The notes under the pieces were generated by a model that was given only the letters and a program-made list of their open reading frames with translations, was not told the DNA's origin and made no database searches. This document shows, in pieces, positions 16,834 through 26,839 of a DNA stretch of 61,574 nt (position 1 is its first letter; every line of letters starts with the position of its first letter). The DNA is taken from NCBI GenBank assembly GCA_001898165.1, contig MKTD01000037.1, positions 1 through 61,574 of the forward strand. Reading direction: 5' to 3'. This DNA is from Bacteroidia bacterium 43-41 (GTDB taxonomy: Bacteria; Bacteroidota; Bacteroidia; Bacteroidales; Dysgonomonadaceae). Both the position numbers and the translations under genes were made by a program.

Positions 16834-17694
16834 CTATCTTTTGCTTTCAAGGTATTTTATCAAGGCTTCACTACGGCCTTTTTCATATTTAAGCTTCTCA
16901 ATGTCGAGCAGGAGTGTGGAGAGCTCAAACGAGCGGGCAATGGCTTTTTTAGCCGTTTCAGACAAGGTGATCGTAGTGGTTCTGTTCCCGATAAAACTCA
17001 GGGTGATGGGTGACTCTTTAAACGTGTAGATGAATTTGGCTACGCCATTGTCATCATTCCCTGAAAAACGAACAATTTCGTAAGTGGTGTTGAGTGTGCT
17101 GAACCGGTAATTCAGCCCGTCGGTAGTGACAGGCAGCGATTCCGCAAAGGACCCGTCTTTTATGGCCACTTTTATCCGGTTGTGCCTCAATGAACCACCC
17201 GCCAGAACACTCTCGATGTACATCTGTCCTTTTTCGCTCACGGCTGAACGGAGACCGTTTTGATTAAAAGAGGTGTTTAGCGGATAGATTTTGGGAACAT
17301 AATCTCCGAACTCCTGATACTGAGGATCTCTTACATAAGTAAAGCCATTCAGCATATTGGTAAGCAGTTCATAGTTGACGGTAAGCATTGAGTCGCAATA
17401 AATAATATTCCTTCGGTTTTCGGCCATCCGGATTTGTTGCATCAGCTCAAATCCTTTGTTTATTTCGTCAAATGATTTTGGAAAAAGTACCTTGATGCTG
17501 TCAATCTTAAGTTTTGCCAACGGATAATTACCTTCATTCAAAGCTACTTCGGCTTCAGCAAGGTAGGTTTTGGCATTTCTGGTTTTTCCCGAACAGGATA
17601 TGAGAAGAAATACAAACACACACACTATCGGCAATATAAAATAATAACCCTTTAATTGCCTGAAATATAATTTATTTGATATAGTCACTTCCAT
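16834..17694 (-). CDS. Conserved lipoprotein, unknown function
   Basis: 286 residues from the ATG at 17694 (another ATG lies 9 bases upstream). A hydrophobic N-terminal segment ends in LLISC, a lipobox, so it is probably a lipoprotein. Residues about 40-100 are helical and resemble a TPR-like unit (LAEAEVALNEGNYPLAKLKID). The rest is mixed and ends in a charged helix. No catalytic motif seen. A TAATTTTG box at 17705-17712 on the minus strand lies about 10 bases upstream of the ATG and divergent from the cca promoter. It converges on the exporter with a one-base gap and no terminator between them. Confidence 0.7.
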   Translation of the reverse strand: MEVTISNKLYFRQLKGYYFILPIVCVFVFLLISCSGKTRNAKTYLAEAEVALNEGNYPLAKLKIDSIKVLFPKSFDEINKGFELMQQIRMAENRRNIIYCDSMLTVNYELLTNMLNGFTYVRDPQYQEFGDYVPKIYPLNTSFNQNGLRSAVSEKGQMYIESVLAGGSLRHNRIKVAIKDGSFAESLPVTTDGLNYRFSTLNTTYEIVRFSGNDDNGVAKFIYTFKESPITLSFIGNRTTTITLSETAKKAIARSFELSTLLLDIEKLKYEKGRSEALIKYLESKR

Positions 17695-17757
17695 AATCTG
17701 CATACAAAATTAAGAAATAAATTTCAACGTTAAAATGGTTTTCACGCTCATTTATTG

Positions 17758-17765
17758 TAATTTTG
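17758..17765 (+). promoter_or_regulatory. Promoter -7 element for the CCA-adding enzyme gene
   Basis: TAATTTTG, a full TAnnTTTG match, 27 bases upstream of the ATG at 17793. The -33 element is weak. A mirror-image box for the divergent lipoprotein gene lies at 17705-17712. Confidence 0.5.
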
Positions 17766-17792
17766 CAAATCATAACAGAATTTGATTTGACA

Positions 17793-19232
17793 ATGGATAT
17801 TTCTCGCGAAGAGATACAAGATTTTCTAGACAAAGATATCTTCAAACTTATTTCGGATGTGGCCGGCCGGATGCAACTCGATTGTTACGTGATTGGCGGT
17901 TACGTTCGTGATTTCTTTTTGTACCGCCCGTCAAAAGACATTGACATTGTCGCTGTCGGCAAAGGGATTGCATTGGCCGAAGCCGTTGCTTCAAAACTGG
18001 GGCCGCGCACAAAGTTGTCGGTTTTTAAAAACTTTGGTACCGCACAAATAAGATATAAGGATTTTGATATCGAGTTTGTGGGCGCCCGAAAAGAGTCTTA
18101 CACCCGCGACTCCCGAAAGCCCGTTGTGGAAGATGGCACACTGGAAGACGATCAGAAACGGCGCGATTTCACCATCAATGCGATGGCATTCTGCCTGAAT
18201 AAAGATCGCTTTGGCGAATTGCTGGATCCCTTTAACGGGTTGCAGGACCTGGAAGAGCTTATTATCCGCACTCCGCTTGATCCGGATATCACTTTTAGCG
18301 ACGATCCGTTGCGGATGATGCGTGCCGTGAGGTTCGCTTCGCAATTGGGATTCGATATTTTTCCCGAAACCTTTGATGCTATTTCCCGGAATAAGGAACG
18401 CATAAAAATTATTTCAAAGGAACGGATTGCGGATGAGCTTAATAAGATCATTCTTTCGCCCAAACCGTCTATCGGATTTGTTTTGCTGGAGAAAACGGGC
18501 TTGTTGGAGATTATTTTCCCCGAACTGGTCGCGCTTAAAGGAGCCGAAACCAAGGACGGGATAGGACACAAGGATAACTTTTACCATACGCTCGCCGTTC
18601 TCGATAACATCTCGTTAAAAACCGATTACCTCTGGCTGCGCTGGTCGGCTCTCTTGCACGATATTGCCAAACCCGTTACCAAACGCTGGGACAATAAGCT
18701 GGGATGGACATTTCACAACCACAACTATGTGGGCGAAAAGATGGTACCCAAGATCTTCAACCGCATGAAAATGCCGTTGAACGAAAAAATGAAATATACG
18801 CAAAAAATGGTGTCGATGCATATGCGCCCGATGCAACTGGTGGAGGAGGAGGTTACTGATTCTGCCGTCCGGCGCCTGTTGTTTGATGCGGGTGACGACA
18901 TAGACGATCTGATGACACTTTGCGAAGCCGATATTACATCGAAAAACTCTGAAAAAGTACGTCGCTTCCTGCAGAATTTCAAAATCGTCCGCCGGAAACT
19001 CGCGGAAATCGAAGAGAAAGATCGTGTGCGTAATTTCCAGCCACCCATCGATGGCAACGAGATTATGGAGATATTCGGCTTGGGGCAGGGAAGGGAAGTG
19101 GGCGAACTGAAATCGTACATAAAAGAAGCCATTTTAGAAGGCGAGATTCCCAACGAACGCCAGGCGGCTTATGATTATCTGATTCAAAAAGCAAAAGAGA
19201 TAGGATTGGAACCGATAGATAAAAACAGTTAA
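17793..19232 (+). CDS. cca: CCA tRNA nucleotidyltransferase / polyA-polymerase family with HD domain
   Basis: 479 residues from the ATG at 17793; upstream in-frame codons overlap the promoter. The nucleotidyltransferase head has GGYVRDFFL and the metal-binding DIDIV (residues about 30-55), then [11 protein letters not shown] and the helical neck with [17 protein letters not shown]. The C-terminal third contains an HD phosphohydrolase domain ([17 protein letters not shown] at about 310 and 345). It adds CCA to tRNA 3' ends; the tRNA-Val in this window lacks a full encoded CCA. Some members are specialised A- or CC-adding enzymes, which sequence alone does not separate here. Confidence 0.9.
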   Translation: MDISREEIQDFLDKDIFKLISDVAGRMQLDCYVIGGYVRDFFLYRPSKDIDIVAVGKGIALAEAVASKLGPRTKLSVFKNFGTAQIRYKDFDIEFVGARKESYTRDSRKPVVEDGTLEDDQKRRDFTINAMAFCLNKDRFGELLDPFNGLQDLEELIIRTPLDPDITFSDDPLRMMRAVRFASQLGFDIFPETFDAISRNKERIKIISKERIADELNKIILSPKPSIGFVLLEKTGLLEIIFPELVALKGAETKDGIGHKDNFYHTLAVLDNISLKTDYLWLRWSALLHDIAKPVTKRWDNKLGWTFHNHNYVGEKMVPKIFNRMKMPLNEKMKYTQKMVSMHMRPMQLVEEEVTDSAVRRLLFDAGDDIDDLMTLCEADITSKNSEKVRRFLQNFKIVRRKLAEIEEKDRVRNFQPPIDGNEIMEIFGLGQGREVGELKSYIKEAILEGEIPNERQAAYDYLIQKAKEIGLEPIDKNS

Positions 19233-19300
19233 TTACCGGAGTAAATTTCAGATTTTCGCAATATTTTTGTTACTTTGCACCCAATCTGGAAAAAATCGTT

Positions 19301-20176
19301 TTGAAGAAGAGAAAGATATTCACGGCACGATTTGTAAATGCAAAAATCACATCGACCATTAGCATTTCGTTAGTGTTGGTTTTGCTGGGGCTTACCATAC
19401 TCATTTTGTTTATGGGCAACGGGTTATCAAACTTCGTGAAAGAAAATATGAGCTTCAGTGTGATGCTCGACAACGATATTACCGATGCCGGGATTCAACG
19501 TTTGAGAAAAAGCCTGGATGCTCAGCCGTTTGTAAAATCTTCCCGATTTATCAGTAAAGACGAGGCAAAAGAACAGTTAATCAAAGACCTGGGTGAAGAT
19601 CCCGAAGAATTGCTCGGTTATAATCCGGTACAGGATGCCATAGAGATTTATCTCCATTCGGAGTATGCCAATAACGACAGCATTGCGGTAATCAGTCGGA
19701 TAATCAGGCAGCAAAATAATGTCCATGACTTGTTGTATCAGCAGGAAGCTATTGATCTTATCAACGACAATCTATCTAAGGTTACGATGATATTGCTGAT
19801 TTTAGCAGCAGTTTTAATGTTTATTTCATTCACGTTGATCAGGAACACAATTCGATTAAGCGTCTACTCCAGGCGGTTTATTATCAACACGATGAAGCTT
19901 GTAGGCGCCAACGGGAATTTTATCCGAAAGCCGTTTATCCGAAATAATATCCTTACCGGAATTGTTGCCGGAGTTTTAGCAGATGGGATCATCTTTCTTA
20001 TTCTTGCGTACTTCAGCAAAGCATATGTCGAGCTGAAACCCATCATCAGCATAACGGATTTACTCATTATTTTTTCTATCGTAATTCTGCTTGGAATTTT
20101 TATTTCCACGGTGGCTACTTATTTTGCTGTAAACCGATATCTGAAGATGAAAACTGAAAACTTGTACTACGTTTAA
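19301..20176 (+). CDS. ftsX: Cell-division permease FtsX
   Basis: 291 residues, read from TTG at 19301 because no ATG lies before the first membrane helix. Short basic N-terminus, first helix about 20-42, an extracytoplasmic domain of about 110 residues (with FVKSSRFISKDEA), then three more helices, as in FtsX. With FtsE it controls septal peptidoglycan hydrolases; ftsE is not in the window, which is usual for Bacteroidota where the two are often unlinked. A TTACTTTG box about 25 bases upstream may be its promoter. First gene of the ftsX-DUF3098-uppP-truB-queA-folK string. Confidence 0.88.
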   Translation: MKKRKIFTARFVNAKITSTISISLVLVLLGLTILILFMGNGLSNFVKENMSFSVMLDNDITDAGIQRLRKSLDAQPFVKSSRFISKDEAKEQLIKDLGEDPEELLGYNPVQDAIEIYLHSEYANNDSIAVISRIIRQQNNVHDLLYQQEAIDLINDNLSKVTMILLILAAVLMFISFTLIRNTIRLSVYSRRFIINTMKLVGANGNFIRKPFIRNNILTGIVAGVLADGIIFLILAYFSKAYVELKPIISITDLLIIFSIVILLGIFISTVATYFAVNRYLKMKTENLYYV

Positions 20177-20287
20177 ATTTGTCAGATAACAGATAACAGA
20201 CGGTCCTGCAGTCTTAATGTTTGAAAGTGGAGCGGTCTGACATCTAATAAATTAAATCAAATTATAAACTCAAAACTTAACAATAGT

Positions 20288-20527
20288 ATGTCTCACAAAA
20301 ATCTTGCTTTCCACAAAATGAACCTTATTATTTGTGGTGTTGCTGTTCTTATTATTATCATCGGTTTCTTGCTGATGAGTGGTCCTGCAACAACTTTTGA
20401 AGGCTTTGAACCCGATATCTTTAGCGTGCGGCGTATTAAAGTGGCGCCCGTTGTTTGCCTGGCCGGCTTTGTCCTGATGATCTTTGGAATTCTATATCCG
20501 GCAAAAGAGAGGAAAGAGCAAGTATGA
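20288..20527 (+). CDS. DUF3098 small membrane protein
   Basis: 79 residues with two hydrophobic helices (about 12-30, [17 protein letters not shown], and 54-70), joined by a loop containing [16 protein letters not shown], the pattern of the Bacteroidota DUF3098 family. Function unknown. It lies between ftsX and uppP as in many Bacteroidales and overlaps the uppP start by 4 bases (ATGA), so translation is likely coupled. Confidence 0.85.
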   Translation: MSHKNLAFHKMNLIICGVAVLIIIIGFLLMSGPATTFEGFEPDIFSVRRIKVAPVVCLAGFVLMIFGILYPAKERKEQV

Positions 20528-21408
20528 GTAGTTTAGAAGCAATTATTATTGCTATTGTAGAAGGCTTGACAGAGTTTTTGCCTGTTTCGTCAACCGGGCA
20601 CATGATCATCACACAGGCGCTGCTGGGAATCGAGAGTACACCGTTTGTAAAGGCATTTACGGTAATTATTCAGTTTGGAGCCATCCTGTCGGTGGTATTT
20701 CTTTACTGGAAACGTTTTTTTCGATTGAACCGGATTACGGTTTTCGATAAAAGTGCGGTTGTCGGAATGAGTTTCGTACAGAAAGGACAGGCATTTCTGA
20801 AACGATTCCTGCATAAGTTCGATTTTTACTGGAAGCTGTTTATCGCCGTTATTCCGGCGGGGGTGCTGGGGTTGATTTTTGGAGACCAGATTGATTCGTT
20901 ACTCGAAAATGTTTTCGTAGTGAGTGTGATGCTCGTAATTGGCGGTGTTGTGATGCTTTTTGTGGATAAGTGGTTCAATAAGCCGGGTGAAAATCAATCT
21001 ATTTCGTGGCAACGGGCATTGAAGATCGGTTTTTTTCAGTGTATTGCGATGATCCCGGGTGTCTCCCGGTCGATGGCTACTATTGTAGGCGGTATGAGTA
21101 CGAAGCTGGATCGGAAGAACGCTGCTGAATTCTCCTTTTTTCTGGCTGTGCCAACCATGGCCGCGGCAGCCGGCTACAAGCTATATAAACTGATAGGGGA
21201 TCCCCTAAGCGCATCTATGCTGCAAGATAACATCCGTACGTTGATTATCGGGAATGTGGTTGCTTTTGTTGTTGCCGTCATCGCCATCAGGTTTTTTATC
21301 GATTTTCTAACCAAACACGGGTTTAAGGCGTTTGGATGGTATAGGATTATCGTGGGGATCCTGCTGATTGTATTGCTGTTATCGGGGACAGTTTCAAATA
21401 TTGCCTGA
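20524..21408 (+). CDS. uppP: Undecaprenyl-diphosphatase (UppP/BacA)
   Basis: Dephosphorylates undecaprenyl pyrophosphate at the outer face of the inner membrane to recycle the lipid carrier of cell-wall synthesis; also gives some bacitracin tolerance. 294 residues with about eight hydrophobic helices. The two conserved motifs are present: [15 protein letters not shown] near the N-terminus and [13 protein letters not shown] in the middle (about residue 180). The start at 20524 overlaps the DUF3098 stop, and its own stop overlaps the truB start (TGATG). Confidence 0.95.
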   Translation: MSSLEAIIIAIVEGLTEFLPVSSTGHMIITQALLGIESTPFVKAFTVIIQFGAILSVVFLYWKRFFRLNRITVFDKSAVVGMSFVQKGQAFLKRFLHKFDFYWKLFIAVIPAGVLGLIFGDQIDSLLENVFVVSVMLVIGGVVMLFVDKWFNKPGENQSISWQRALKIGFFQCIAMIPGVSRSMATIVGGMSTKLDRKNAAEFSFFLAVPTMAAAAGYKLYKLIGDPLSASMLQDNIRTLIIGNVVAFVVAVIAIRFFIDFLTKHGFKAFGWYRIIVGILLIVLLLSGTVSNIA

Positions 21409-22112
21409 TGGATTTTATTGAAGGAGAGATTTTGTGTATCGATAAGCCGCTGCATTGGACTTCGTTCCGGCTGGTAAGGGTGGTGCGGGCAAAATTGTGT
21501 CAGAAACTGAAAATAAAAAAGCTGAAAGTGGGGCATGCGGGAACACTTGACCCGCTGGCGACCGGTGTAATGATCCTATGCACCGGGAAAAAAACAAAAG
21601 AGATTGAACGTTTGCAGGCCCAAAGCAAAGAATACATTGCCGAGATCCGGTTGGGAGCAACAACCCCTTCTTTTGACCTGGAAACGGAAATTGATGCCGA
21701 ATATCCGATTGAGCATATCACACGCGAAAAAGTAGAAGAGTGCCTGAAGACGTTTATCGGCAAAATTGAGCAAATCCCGCCTCTTTTTTCGGCAGTCAAG
21801 GTCGAGGGCAAAAGGGCTTACGAGTTTGCCAGAAAGAATGAAGAAATTGAACTAAAACCAAAGATATTGGTTATAAATGATATTGAATTGTTGTTTTACA
21901 ATTTACCAAGCATAACTATCCGGGTTGTTTGCAGTAAAGGTACGTATATACGTGCTTTGGCGCGCGATATAGGCAAAAGCCTGCAGTCGGGCGCATATCT
22001 TCTTGCACTCAAACGAACAAGAGTGGGAGATATTTCGCTGAACGATTGTTTAAAGGTTGAAGAATTAGACGGGTTTTTTGATCGGAATATAGTTACAAAA
22101 GAAAATGAGTAA
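21408..22112 (+). CDS. truB: tRNA pseudouridine-55 synthase TruB
   Basis: Makes pseudouridine 55 in the T loop of tRNAs. 234 residues, the length of the short form without a long C-terminal PUA domain. The catalytic motif GHAGTLDPLATGVM lies at about residues 43-56, with the active-site Asp. LFSAVKVEGKRAYEFAR and CSKGTYIRALARDIG are the other conserved segments. Overlaps the end of uppP by one base. Confidence 0.96.
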   Translation: MDFIEGEILCIDKPLHWTSFRLVRVVRAKLCQKLKIKKLKVGHAGTLDPLATGVMILCTGKKTKEIERLQAQSKEYIAEIRLGATTPSFDLETEIDAEYPIEHITREKVEECLKTFIGKIEQIPPLFSAVKVEGKRAYEFARKNEEIELKPKILVINDIELLFYNLPSITIRVVCSKGTYIRALARDIGKSLQSGAYLLALKRTRVGDISLNDCLKVEELDGFFDRNIVTKENE

Positions 22113-22177
22113 TTGGTAAAATAGTTGTAACAATGACGAACGTAATGCATTATAATAAAGAATTAGTTTAATCACAT

Positions 22178-23230
22178 ATGAAACTTTCCCAGTTTAAATT
22201 TAATTTGCCGGATGAATTGATAGCTAGGTATCCGAGTAAACATCGCGATGAATCAAGATTACTCGTGGTTCATAAAGATTCCGACAAGATAGAACATCTT
22301 ATTTTTAAGGATATTCTTAATTACTTTGACGCTCACGATTTTTTTGTTTTTAACGATACTAAGGTTTTCCCTGCCAGGTTGTTTGGAAACAAAGAAAAAA
22401 CCGGAGCTAAAATAGAAGTGTTTCTACTAAGGGAACTGAATCCCGCCCAGCATTTGTGGGATGTTTTGGTAAATCCCGCCCGAAAAATAAGGATCGGGAA
22501 TAAATTATACTTTGGTGAAAATGAAGAACTTGTAGCCGAGGTGATTGACAACACTACATCGCGTGGGCGCACGCTTCGTTTCCTTTACGACGGGCCATAT
22601 GATGAGTTCAAGGACCTGCTTTTCTCCATCGGTGAAACACCGATTCCTGAATATATGGAGCGGCCGGCCGTGCCGGAAGATGCCGACAGGTATCAGAATA
22701 TTTTTGCCAATAACGAAGGGGCTGTAGTTGTTCCTGCAGCCGGTTTGCACTTCAGCCGGGAGTTGATAAAACGCATGGAGATTAAAAACATTGATTACGG
22801 GTTTCTTACACTCCACCACGGCTTGGGAGCATATCGCGATATAGATGTGGAAGATTTAACCAAGCACAAAATTGACTCGGAGCAGATGATCATCACGCAG
22901 GAGTTGTGCGATAGGGTGAATACCGCAAAAGACAGCGGCTACAAAATTTGTGCTGTGGGTACATCGGTTTTGCGTGCTATTGAAACCACAATCAGCACAG
23001 ATGGCCACATCAAGCCGCGGGAAGGATGGACCAACAAGTTTATTTTTCCGCCCTACGACTTTACATTACCCGATGCGCTGGTTACAAACTTTCATTTGCC
23101 GTTCTCCACACTGTTGATGATAACAACTGCTTTCGGCGGTTACGAAAGAATCATGGATGTATATCAGACAGCCATTAAGGAGAAGTATGAATTTGGCGCA
23201 TACGGCGATGCCATGCTGATCATTCCATAA
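22178..23230 (+). CDS. queA: S-adenosylmethionine:tRNA ribosyltransferase-isomerase
   Basis: Transfers and isomerises the ribose of SAM onto preQ1 at tRNA position 34 to give epoxyqueuosine. 350 residues, full length. Conserved strings include [20 protein letters not shown]-like residues at the N-terminus, [12 protein letters not shown] (about 60), PAAGLHFS (about 185), [17 protein letters not shown], and the C-terminal [18 protein letters not shown]. Cytosolic. Followed by folK after one base. Confidence 0.96.
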   Translation: MKLSQFKFNLPDELIARYPSKHRDESRLLVVHKDSDKIEHLIFKDILNYFDAHDFFVFNDTKVFPARLFGNKEKTGAKIEVFLLRELNPAQHLWDVLVNPARKIRIGNKLYFGENEELVAEVIDNTTSRGRTLRFLYDGPYDEFKDLLFSIGETPIPEYMERPAVPEDADRYQNIFANNEGAVVVPAAGLHFSRELIKRMEIKNIDYGFLTLHHGLGAYRDIDVEDLTKHKIDSEQMIITQELCDRVNTAKDSGYKICAVGTSVLRAIETTISTDGHIKPREGWTNKFIFPPYDFTLPDALVTNFHLPFSTLLMITTAFGGYERIMDVYQTAIKEKYEFGAYGDAMLIIP

Positions 23231-23231
23231 A

Positions 23232-23726
23232 ATGCCTGATAACGATACTCATATTATTTTTTTGGGAATAGGCTCCAACTTGGGAGATAAGCAAAAAAAT
23301 ATCGAGCAGGCGTATCGACAAATTAACAAGCGGATGGGGAAAATTATTTCCAAATCCGCTTTTTATGTTTCCGAGCCCGAGGGCTTCGAGTCTAAAAATA
23401 AATTTGTTAATTCCGTTTGTGAAGTTGTCACAGTCATGAATGCCGGTGAGGTTCTGCAGGAGACCCGGGAGATTGAAAAGGAACTGGGCAGAACAAAAAA
23501 ATCTCAGGATGGAGGGTATGCCGATCGCATCATCGATATAGATATTCTGATGTTTGATGATCAGGTTATTGAAAGCAACGGTTTAATTATCCCGCATCCC
23601 CGGTTTCATCTGCGCGATTTCGTCTTAATCCCTTTTGCCGAAATTTCGCCACATACCGTCCATCCGGTTTTCGATAAAACCGTTCTGCAACTCAAAAATG
23701 AGTTGAAAAATCCCAAGGATGCATGA
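23232..23726 (+). CDS. folK: 2-amino-4-hydroxy-6-hydroxymethyldihydropteridine pyrophosphokinase
   Basis: Activates the pterin with ATP in folate synthesis. 164 residues, standard. GSNLGDKQKNIEQA at the N-terminus, then ESKNKFVNSVCEV, GRTKKSQDGGYADRIIDIDI with the metal-binding Asp pair, and IPHPRFHLRDFVLIPFAEI. One base after queA, so translated from the same message. The 169 bases after it contain nothing evident. Confidence 0.95.
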   Translation: MPDNDTHIIFLGIGSNLGDKQKNIEQAYRQINKRMGKIISKSAFYVSEPEGFESKNKFVNSVCEVVTVMNAGEVLQETREIEKELGRTKKSQDGGYADRIIDIDILMFDDQVIESNGLIIPHPRFHLRDFVLIPFAEISPHTVHPVFDKTVLQLKNELKNPKDA

Positions 23727-23895
23727 ACAACAATGTCTATAAGCGTAACAACCTGTTCTCTGCCGGTGCAGCTACTTTTCCTTCTCCGTCATTTATCTTT
23801 TTACTTATATTTAACATTATTTGTGCAGCGTTTTCTTAAATTCTACGTCTTATGTAAAAGAACAATTAATCAGAGTCTTTTAAAGATGCATTACA

Positions 23896-24750
23896 ATGAA
23901 AAAAACTACATTGAAAAACAGTCTCCTGCTACCAGTAGCAGCAATCTTTTTTGTGTCGGTTTGTTTGACAAGTTGTGAGAAAATACAACACGAATCGCTC
24001 TCTTTCTACTACGATTATCGCGAAGTACCCGTGAATGGCACGGTTTTAATTGGGCCGAAAACAGGCAGTGGAAATTATACGCTTGAAGTAGAAAACCCGC
24101 TTCTGCTTTCTGCAGAAATACAGACCGGTTGGTCAAGTGCAACGGGAATGATTGCTATTCACGGGAGGCTCACAGGAAATACCTGGCTTACCGTTACCGA
24201 CAATGTAACGAAAGAAGCGCAAAAGTTAAAGATTAAAGTAACAAACAACTATGAGGCGATGCGCATATCAAAATATTACGATTCCGATAAAGACAAAGAG
24301 TTCCCACTTCCGCCTTCTTTGAGTGGTATCGAATGGATTTGCCTGATAAATAACAAAGCGCGGGATTTTTATCTTATCAACAAAGAGAGCATATCATTAA
24401 CCGATTACGTTTTGAAAGTGCAGGGCAAAGGAACTTACACAATCGACACAGAAGGAGAAAACTACCACCTGACATTATCTTATTTGGTTGATGAGAAAGG
24501 GCAACCAACATTGGATGAAAAATTGGCAACAACCGTCTCGTACCGTTTTTTCATATCGATGAATGATTACGCGCTGCATCGGTTAAATCAAAACTTAAAT
24601 TTGGGCTTCGATACATCCATGTCAAGTAACTGGAAAGAACTCATCGGGCATGATTGGGAAACAGGTATAAAAATGGATGGAGTGGGCACAGAGTATAAAA
24701 TGTTCGGATTGCTATTGCCTTTCCTTGATATGCCTGTCGGTTTTTTATAA
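23896..24750 (+). CDS. Predicted lipoprotein, unknown family
   Basis: 284 residues with a clear lipoprotein signal (basic start, hydrophobic core, lipobox CLTSC at about residues 23-27). The mature part is beta-rich. Its first 90 residues (VPVNGTVLIGPKTGSGNYTL, WLTVTDNVTKEAQKLKIKV) look like an Ig-like or BACON-type fold. The rest shows no motif I recognise. Likely surface or periplasmic. It stands alone, followed by a shared terminator and a convergent pirin gene. Confidence 0.65.
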   Translation: MKKTTLKNSLLLPVAAIFFVSVCLTSCEKIQHESLSFYYDYREVPVNGTVLIGPKTGSGNYTLEVENPLLLSAEIQTGWSSATGMIAIHGRLTGNTWLTVTDNVTKEAQKLKIKVTNNYEAMRISKYYDSDKDKEFPLPPSLSGIEWICLINNKARDFYLINKESISLTDYVLKVQGKGTYTIDTEGENYHLTLSYLVDEKGQPTLDEKLATTVSYRFFISMNDYALHRLNQNLNLGFDTSMSSNWKELIGHDWETGIKMDGVGTEYKMFGLLLPFLDMPVGFL

Positions 24751-24864
24751 TATGTAAATTAGCACTCGCGCAGGTACGTTTATAATTAACCTTCCGCGCA
24801 AATCCTTTCACGCTGTAAACAGTTGACTTTTCCGCCGTGGGGAGGACTGTCGTTTAGACACAAC

Positions 24865-24901
24865 AAAACCCGCAAGACAATTAAGGCTTTGCGGGTTTTT
24901 T
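24865..24901. terminator. Bidirectional intrinsic terminator between the lipoprotein and pirin genes
   Basis: AAAACCCGCAA (24865-24875) and TTGCGGGTTTT (24889-24899) form an 11-bp stem. T-run on the plus side (24896-24901) and A-run on the left give usable tails in both directions, fitting two converging genes. Confidence 0.85.
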
Positions 24902-24923
24902 AATTAACTGCAGCGGGTAGAAT

Positions 24924-25766
24924 TCACCTGTGCTTTATAAACGTTCCGTTTTCAAGTTCCTCAAATGCCAGGTTCAACTCCGCATGTGTGTTCATAACAA
25001 CAGGCCCGCCCCACGATATGGGTTCGTTCAACGACTCTCCCGACAATAAAAACAACCGTAATCCTTCGCTCCCTGCGTTAAAAATCAGACGGTCGCCCTT
25101 TTCGAATAAAACGGCAGAATGAGATTGCACAGGCCGTGATTCTTCACCTGTTGTTCCGCTTCCGTCAATTACATAGACAAACACATTTTCGTCCGGCTGT
25201 ACGGGAATAGCCGTCGTCTTTCCCGGATAGGTCATAACGTCGAGATAAAGCACCTGCACGTGATCGGGTTGTATGGCGCCAGGTGTCCCTTCATAAATGC
25301 CCGAAAGAACCCTGATTTCCCCGTTTTTATCTTTCAAAACCGGAACCATATCGACGGTGATATCTCGATATTTCGGTTCGGCCATTTTATCTTTTGCCGC
25401 CAGGTTCACCCAAAGCTGTGCTCCCAGCATCCTGTCCGATGCAACAGGCATCTCCTGGTGCAATATACCGCTTCCGGCGGTCATCCACTGGCATCCTCCG
25501 GCTGTTATCGTGCCTTTGTTGCCTAAACTGTCCATGTGGTCGATCCGTCCGCTGATCAGGTACGTTACCGTTTCAATTCCACGGTGAGGATGCCATGGGA
25601 ATCCTTTTGTATAATCTTCCGGATTTACTGAATCAAACGCATCGAGCATCAAAAACGGGTCAAAATCCTTTACATCCCGATGTCCGAAAACCCGCACCAA
25701 ATGAACACCTGCGCCATCCATTTGGCGGGATCCTTTTACTACTTTCTTTATTTCTCTCGTTTTCAT
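24924..25766 (-). CDS. Pirin family protein (bicupin)
   Basis: 280 residues. The N-terminal cupin carries the pirin signature with metal ligands in PWHPHRGIETVTY (about 58-70), and WMTAGSGILHQEM (about 95-107) supplies further His and Glu. The second cupin (about 165-275) is degenerate. Bacterial pirins act variously as quercetinase-like dioxygenases or redox-sensing partners, so the substrate is not predictable. A conserved C-terminal pattern of the ISWGGPVVMNT type is present. Single gene. Confidence 0.9.
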   Translation of the reverse strand: MKTREIKKVVKGSRQMDGAGVHLVRVFGHRDVKDFDPFLMLDAFDSVNPEDYTKGFPWHPHRGIETVTYLISGRIDHMDSLGNKGTITAGGCQWMTAGSGILHQEMPVASDRMLGAQLWVNLAAKDKMAEPKYRDITVDMVPVLKDKNGEIRVLSGIYEGTPGAIQPDHVQVLYLDVMTYPGKTTAIPVQPDENVFVYVIDGSGTTGEESRPVQSHSAVLFEKGDRLIFNAGSEGLRLFLLSGESLNEPISWGGPVVMNTHAELNLAFEELENGTFIKHR

Positions 25767-25972
25767 TTACTTTTTCTGTTTTTTTGCCTGCAAGTTACGA
25801 TTATTTTACGAATCACGGATGTCTGGCTGAAATTGTTTACAGATGGGAGGTACGGATAACAGGTAATCAGGTCTTTGTATAAAAAAATATAAATAAACAA
25901 TTTAATAACGGCTTTATCTTTGAAAATCATCAATTTTTTTAGCATATTTGTAGTACCATTAATCGAACCGTC

Positions 25973-26839
25973 ATGGCAATATTTGGAAAAAATTTTAAAT
26001 ATTATTTGGGTTACGCGCTAAGTGGTGGCGGAGCAAAGGGGTTTGCTCATTTGGGCGCTTTAAAAGTATTTGAAAGTTACGGGATAAAGCCCGATATAAT
26101 TGCAGGGACCAGTGCTGGTGCCTTGGCCGGGGTTTTTTATGCCGACGGCTTTACGCCCGATGAAATCAGTGAACTTTTCAAAAAGAAAGAATTCAGGGAA
26201 TTTATCGGTTTTTCCTTTCCTAAAGCGGGCTTTTTCAAAAGTTCAGGGGTCGAGAAATTCCTGAAAGATAATTTACGGTCACACTCTTTCGAGCAATTGA
26301 AAATCCCTTTCAGAGCGGTAGTGACCGACTGGGTACGGGCCCGGACTGTCGTTTTTTCGGAAGGCCGGTCGTTAGTAGATGCGGTGGTGGCCTCCTGTTC
26401 GGTTCCTATCGTTTTCATCCCTAAGGTTATCGGTGATGTTCCTTATGTTGACGGCGGATTATTGAAAAATTTTCCGGTTTCCGTTATCAGAGACGAGTGT
26501 AAGTATGTTATAGGAGTTAATGTTTCGCTTATGACGCCTTTGTCCGAAAAAACCAGCATCAAAACTACCGCTGAACGTACGTTCAAGCTGATGTCTAATT
26601 CAAACACATTGGTGGACAGAAGCTTATGTGATATTCTTGTGGAAACTGAGGAAGTGGAAAAATACTTTATGTTCGATTTAAACAATATTGATAAAATAAG
26701 GGAAATAGGATACGAATGTGCTTCAGCAGCGCTTGGAAAAGAAAAATCATTAGGCATCATCAGCAGATGCCATCGACATTATCAATTGGAAGAGAAAGTG
26801 AAGCAGCAAATAAGCAAATTTAAAAAAGCAACTTTATGA
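25973..26839 (+). CDS. Patatin-like phospholipase, RssA type
   Basis: 288 residues. The Ser-Asp dyad motifs are complete: oxyanion GGGAKGFAH (about 18-26), nucleophile elbow GTSAG (about 45-49) and DGG (about 162). The start is weakly hydrophobic but there is no clear signal peptide, so it is probably cytosolic or membrane-associated and hydrolyses a phospholipid or acyl ester. The stop overlaps the start of the GH13 gene by four bases (ATGA), which couples the two. Confidence 0.9.
   Translation: MAIFGKNFKYYLGYALSGGGAKGFAHLGALKVFESYGIKPDIIAGTSAGALAGVFYADGFTPDEISELFKKKEFREFIGFSFPKAGFFKSSGVEKFLKDNLRSHSFEQLKIPFRAVVTDWVRARTVVFSEGRSLVDAVVASCSVPIVFIPKVIGDVPYVDGGLLKNFPVSVIRDECKYVIGVNVSLMTPLSEKTSIKTTAERTFKLMSNSNTLVDRSLCDILVETEEVEKYFMFDLNNIDKIREIGYECASAALGKEKSLGIISRCHRHYQLEEKVKQQISKFKKATL

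Noticed and set aside
16829-17029. 66-residue plus-strand frame right after the exporter, considered as a RiPP precursor
   Set aside because: It begins inside the exporter stop region, lies wholly antisense to a better-supported lipoprotein gene, and has no glycine/cysteine leader or Ser/Thr-rich core pattern.
23733-23978. 81-residue frame after folK
   Set aside because: It overlaps the start of the lipoprotein gene in another frame and has no conserved features; codon choice looks random.
24751-24864. Possible small RNA before the bidirectional terminator
   Set aside because: No promoter-like box and no stable fold apart from the terminator itself.
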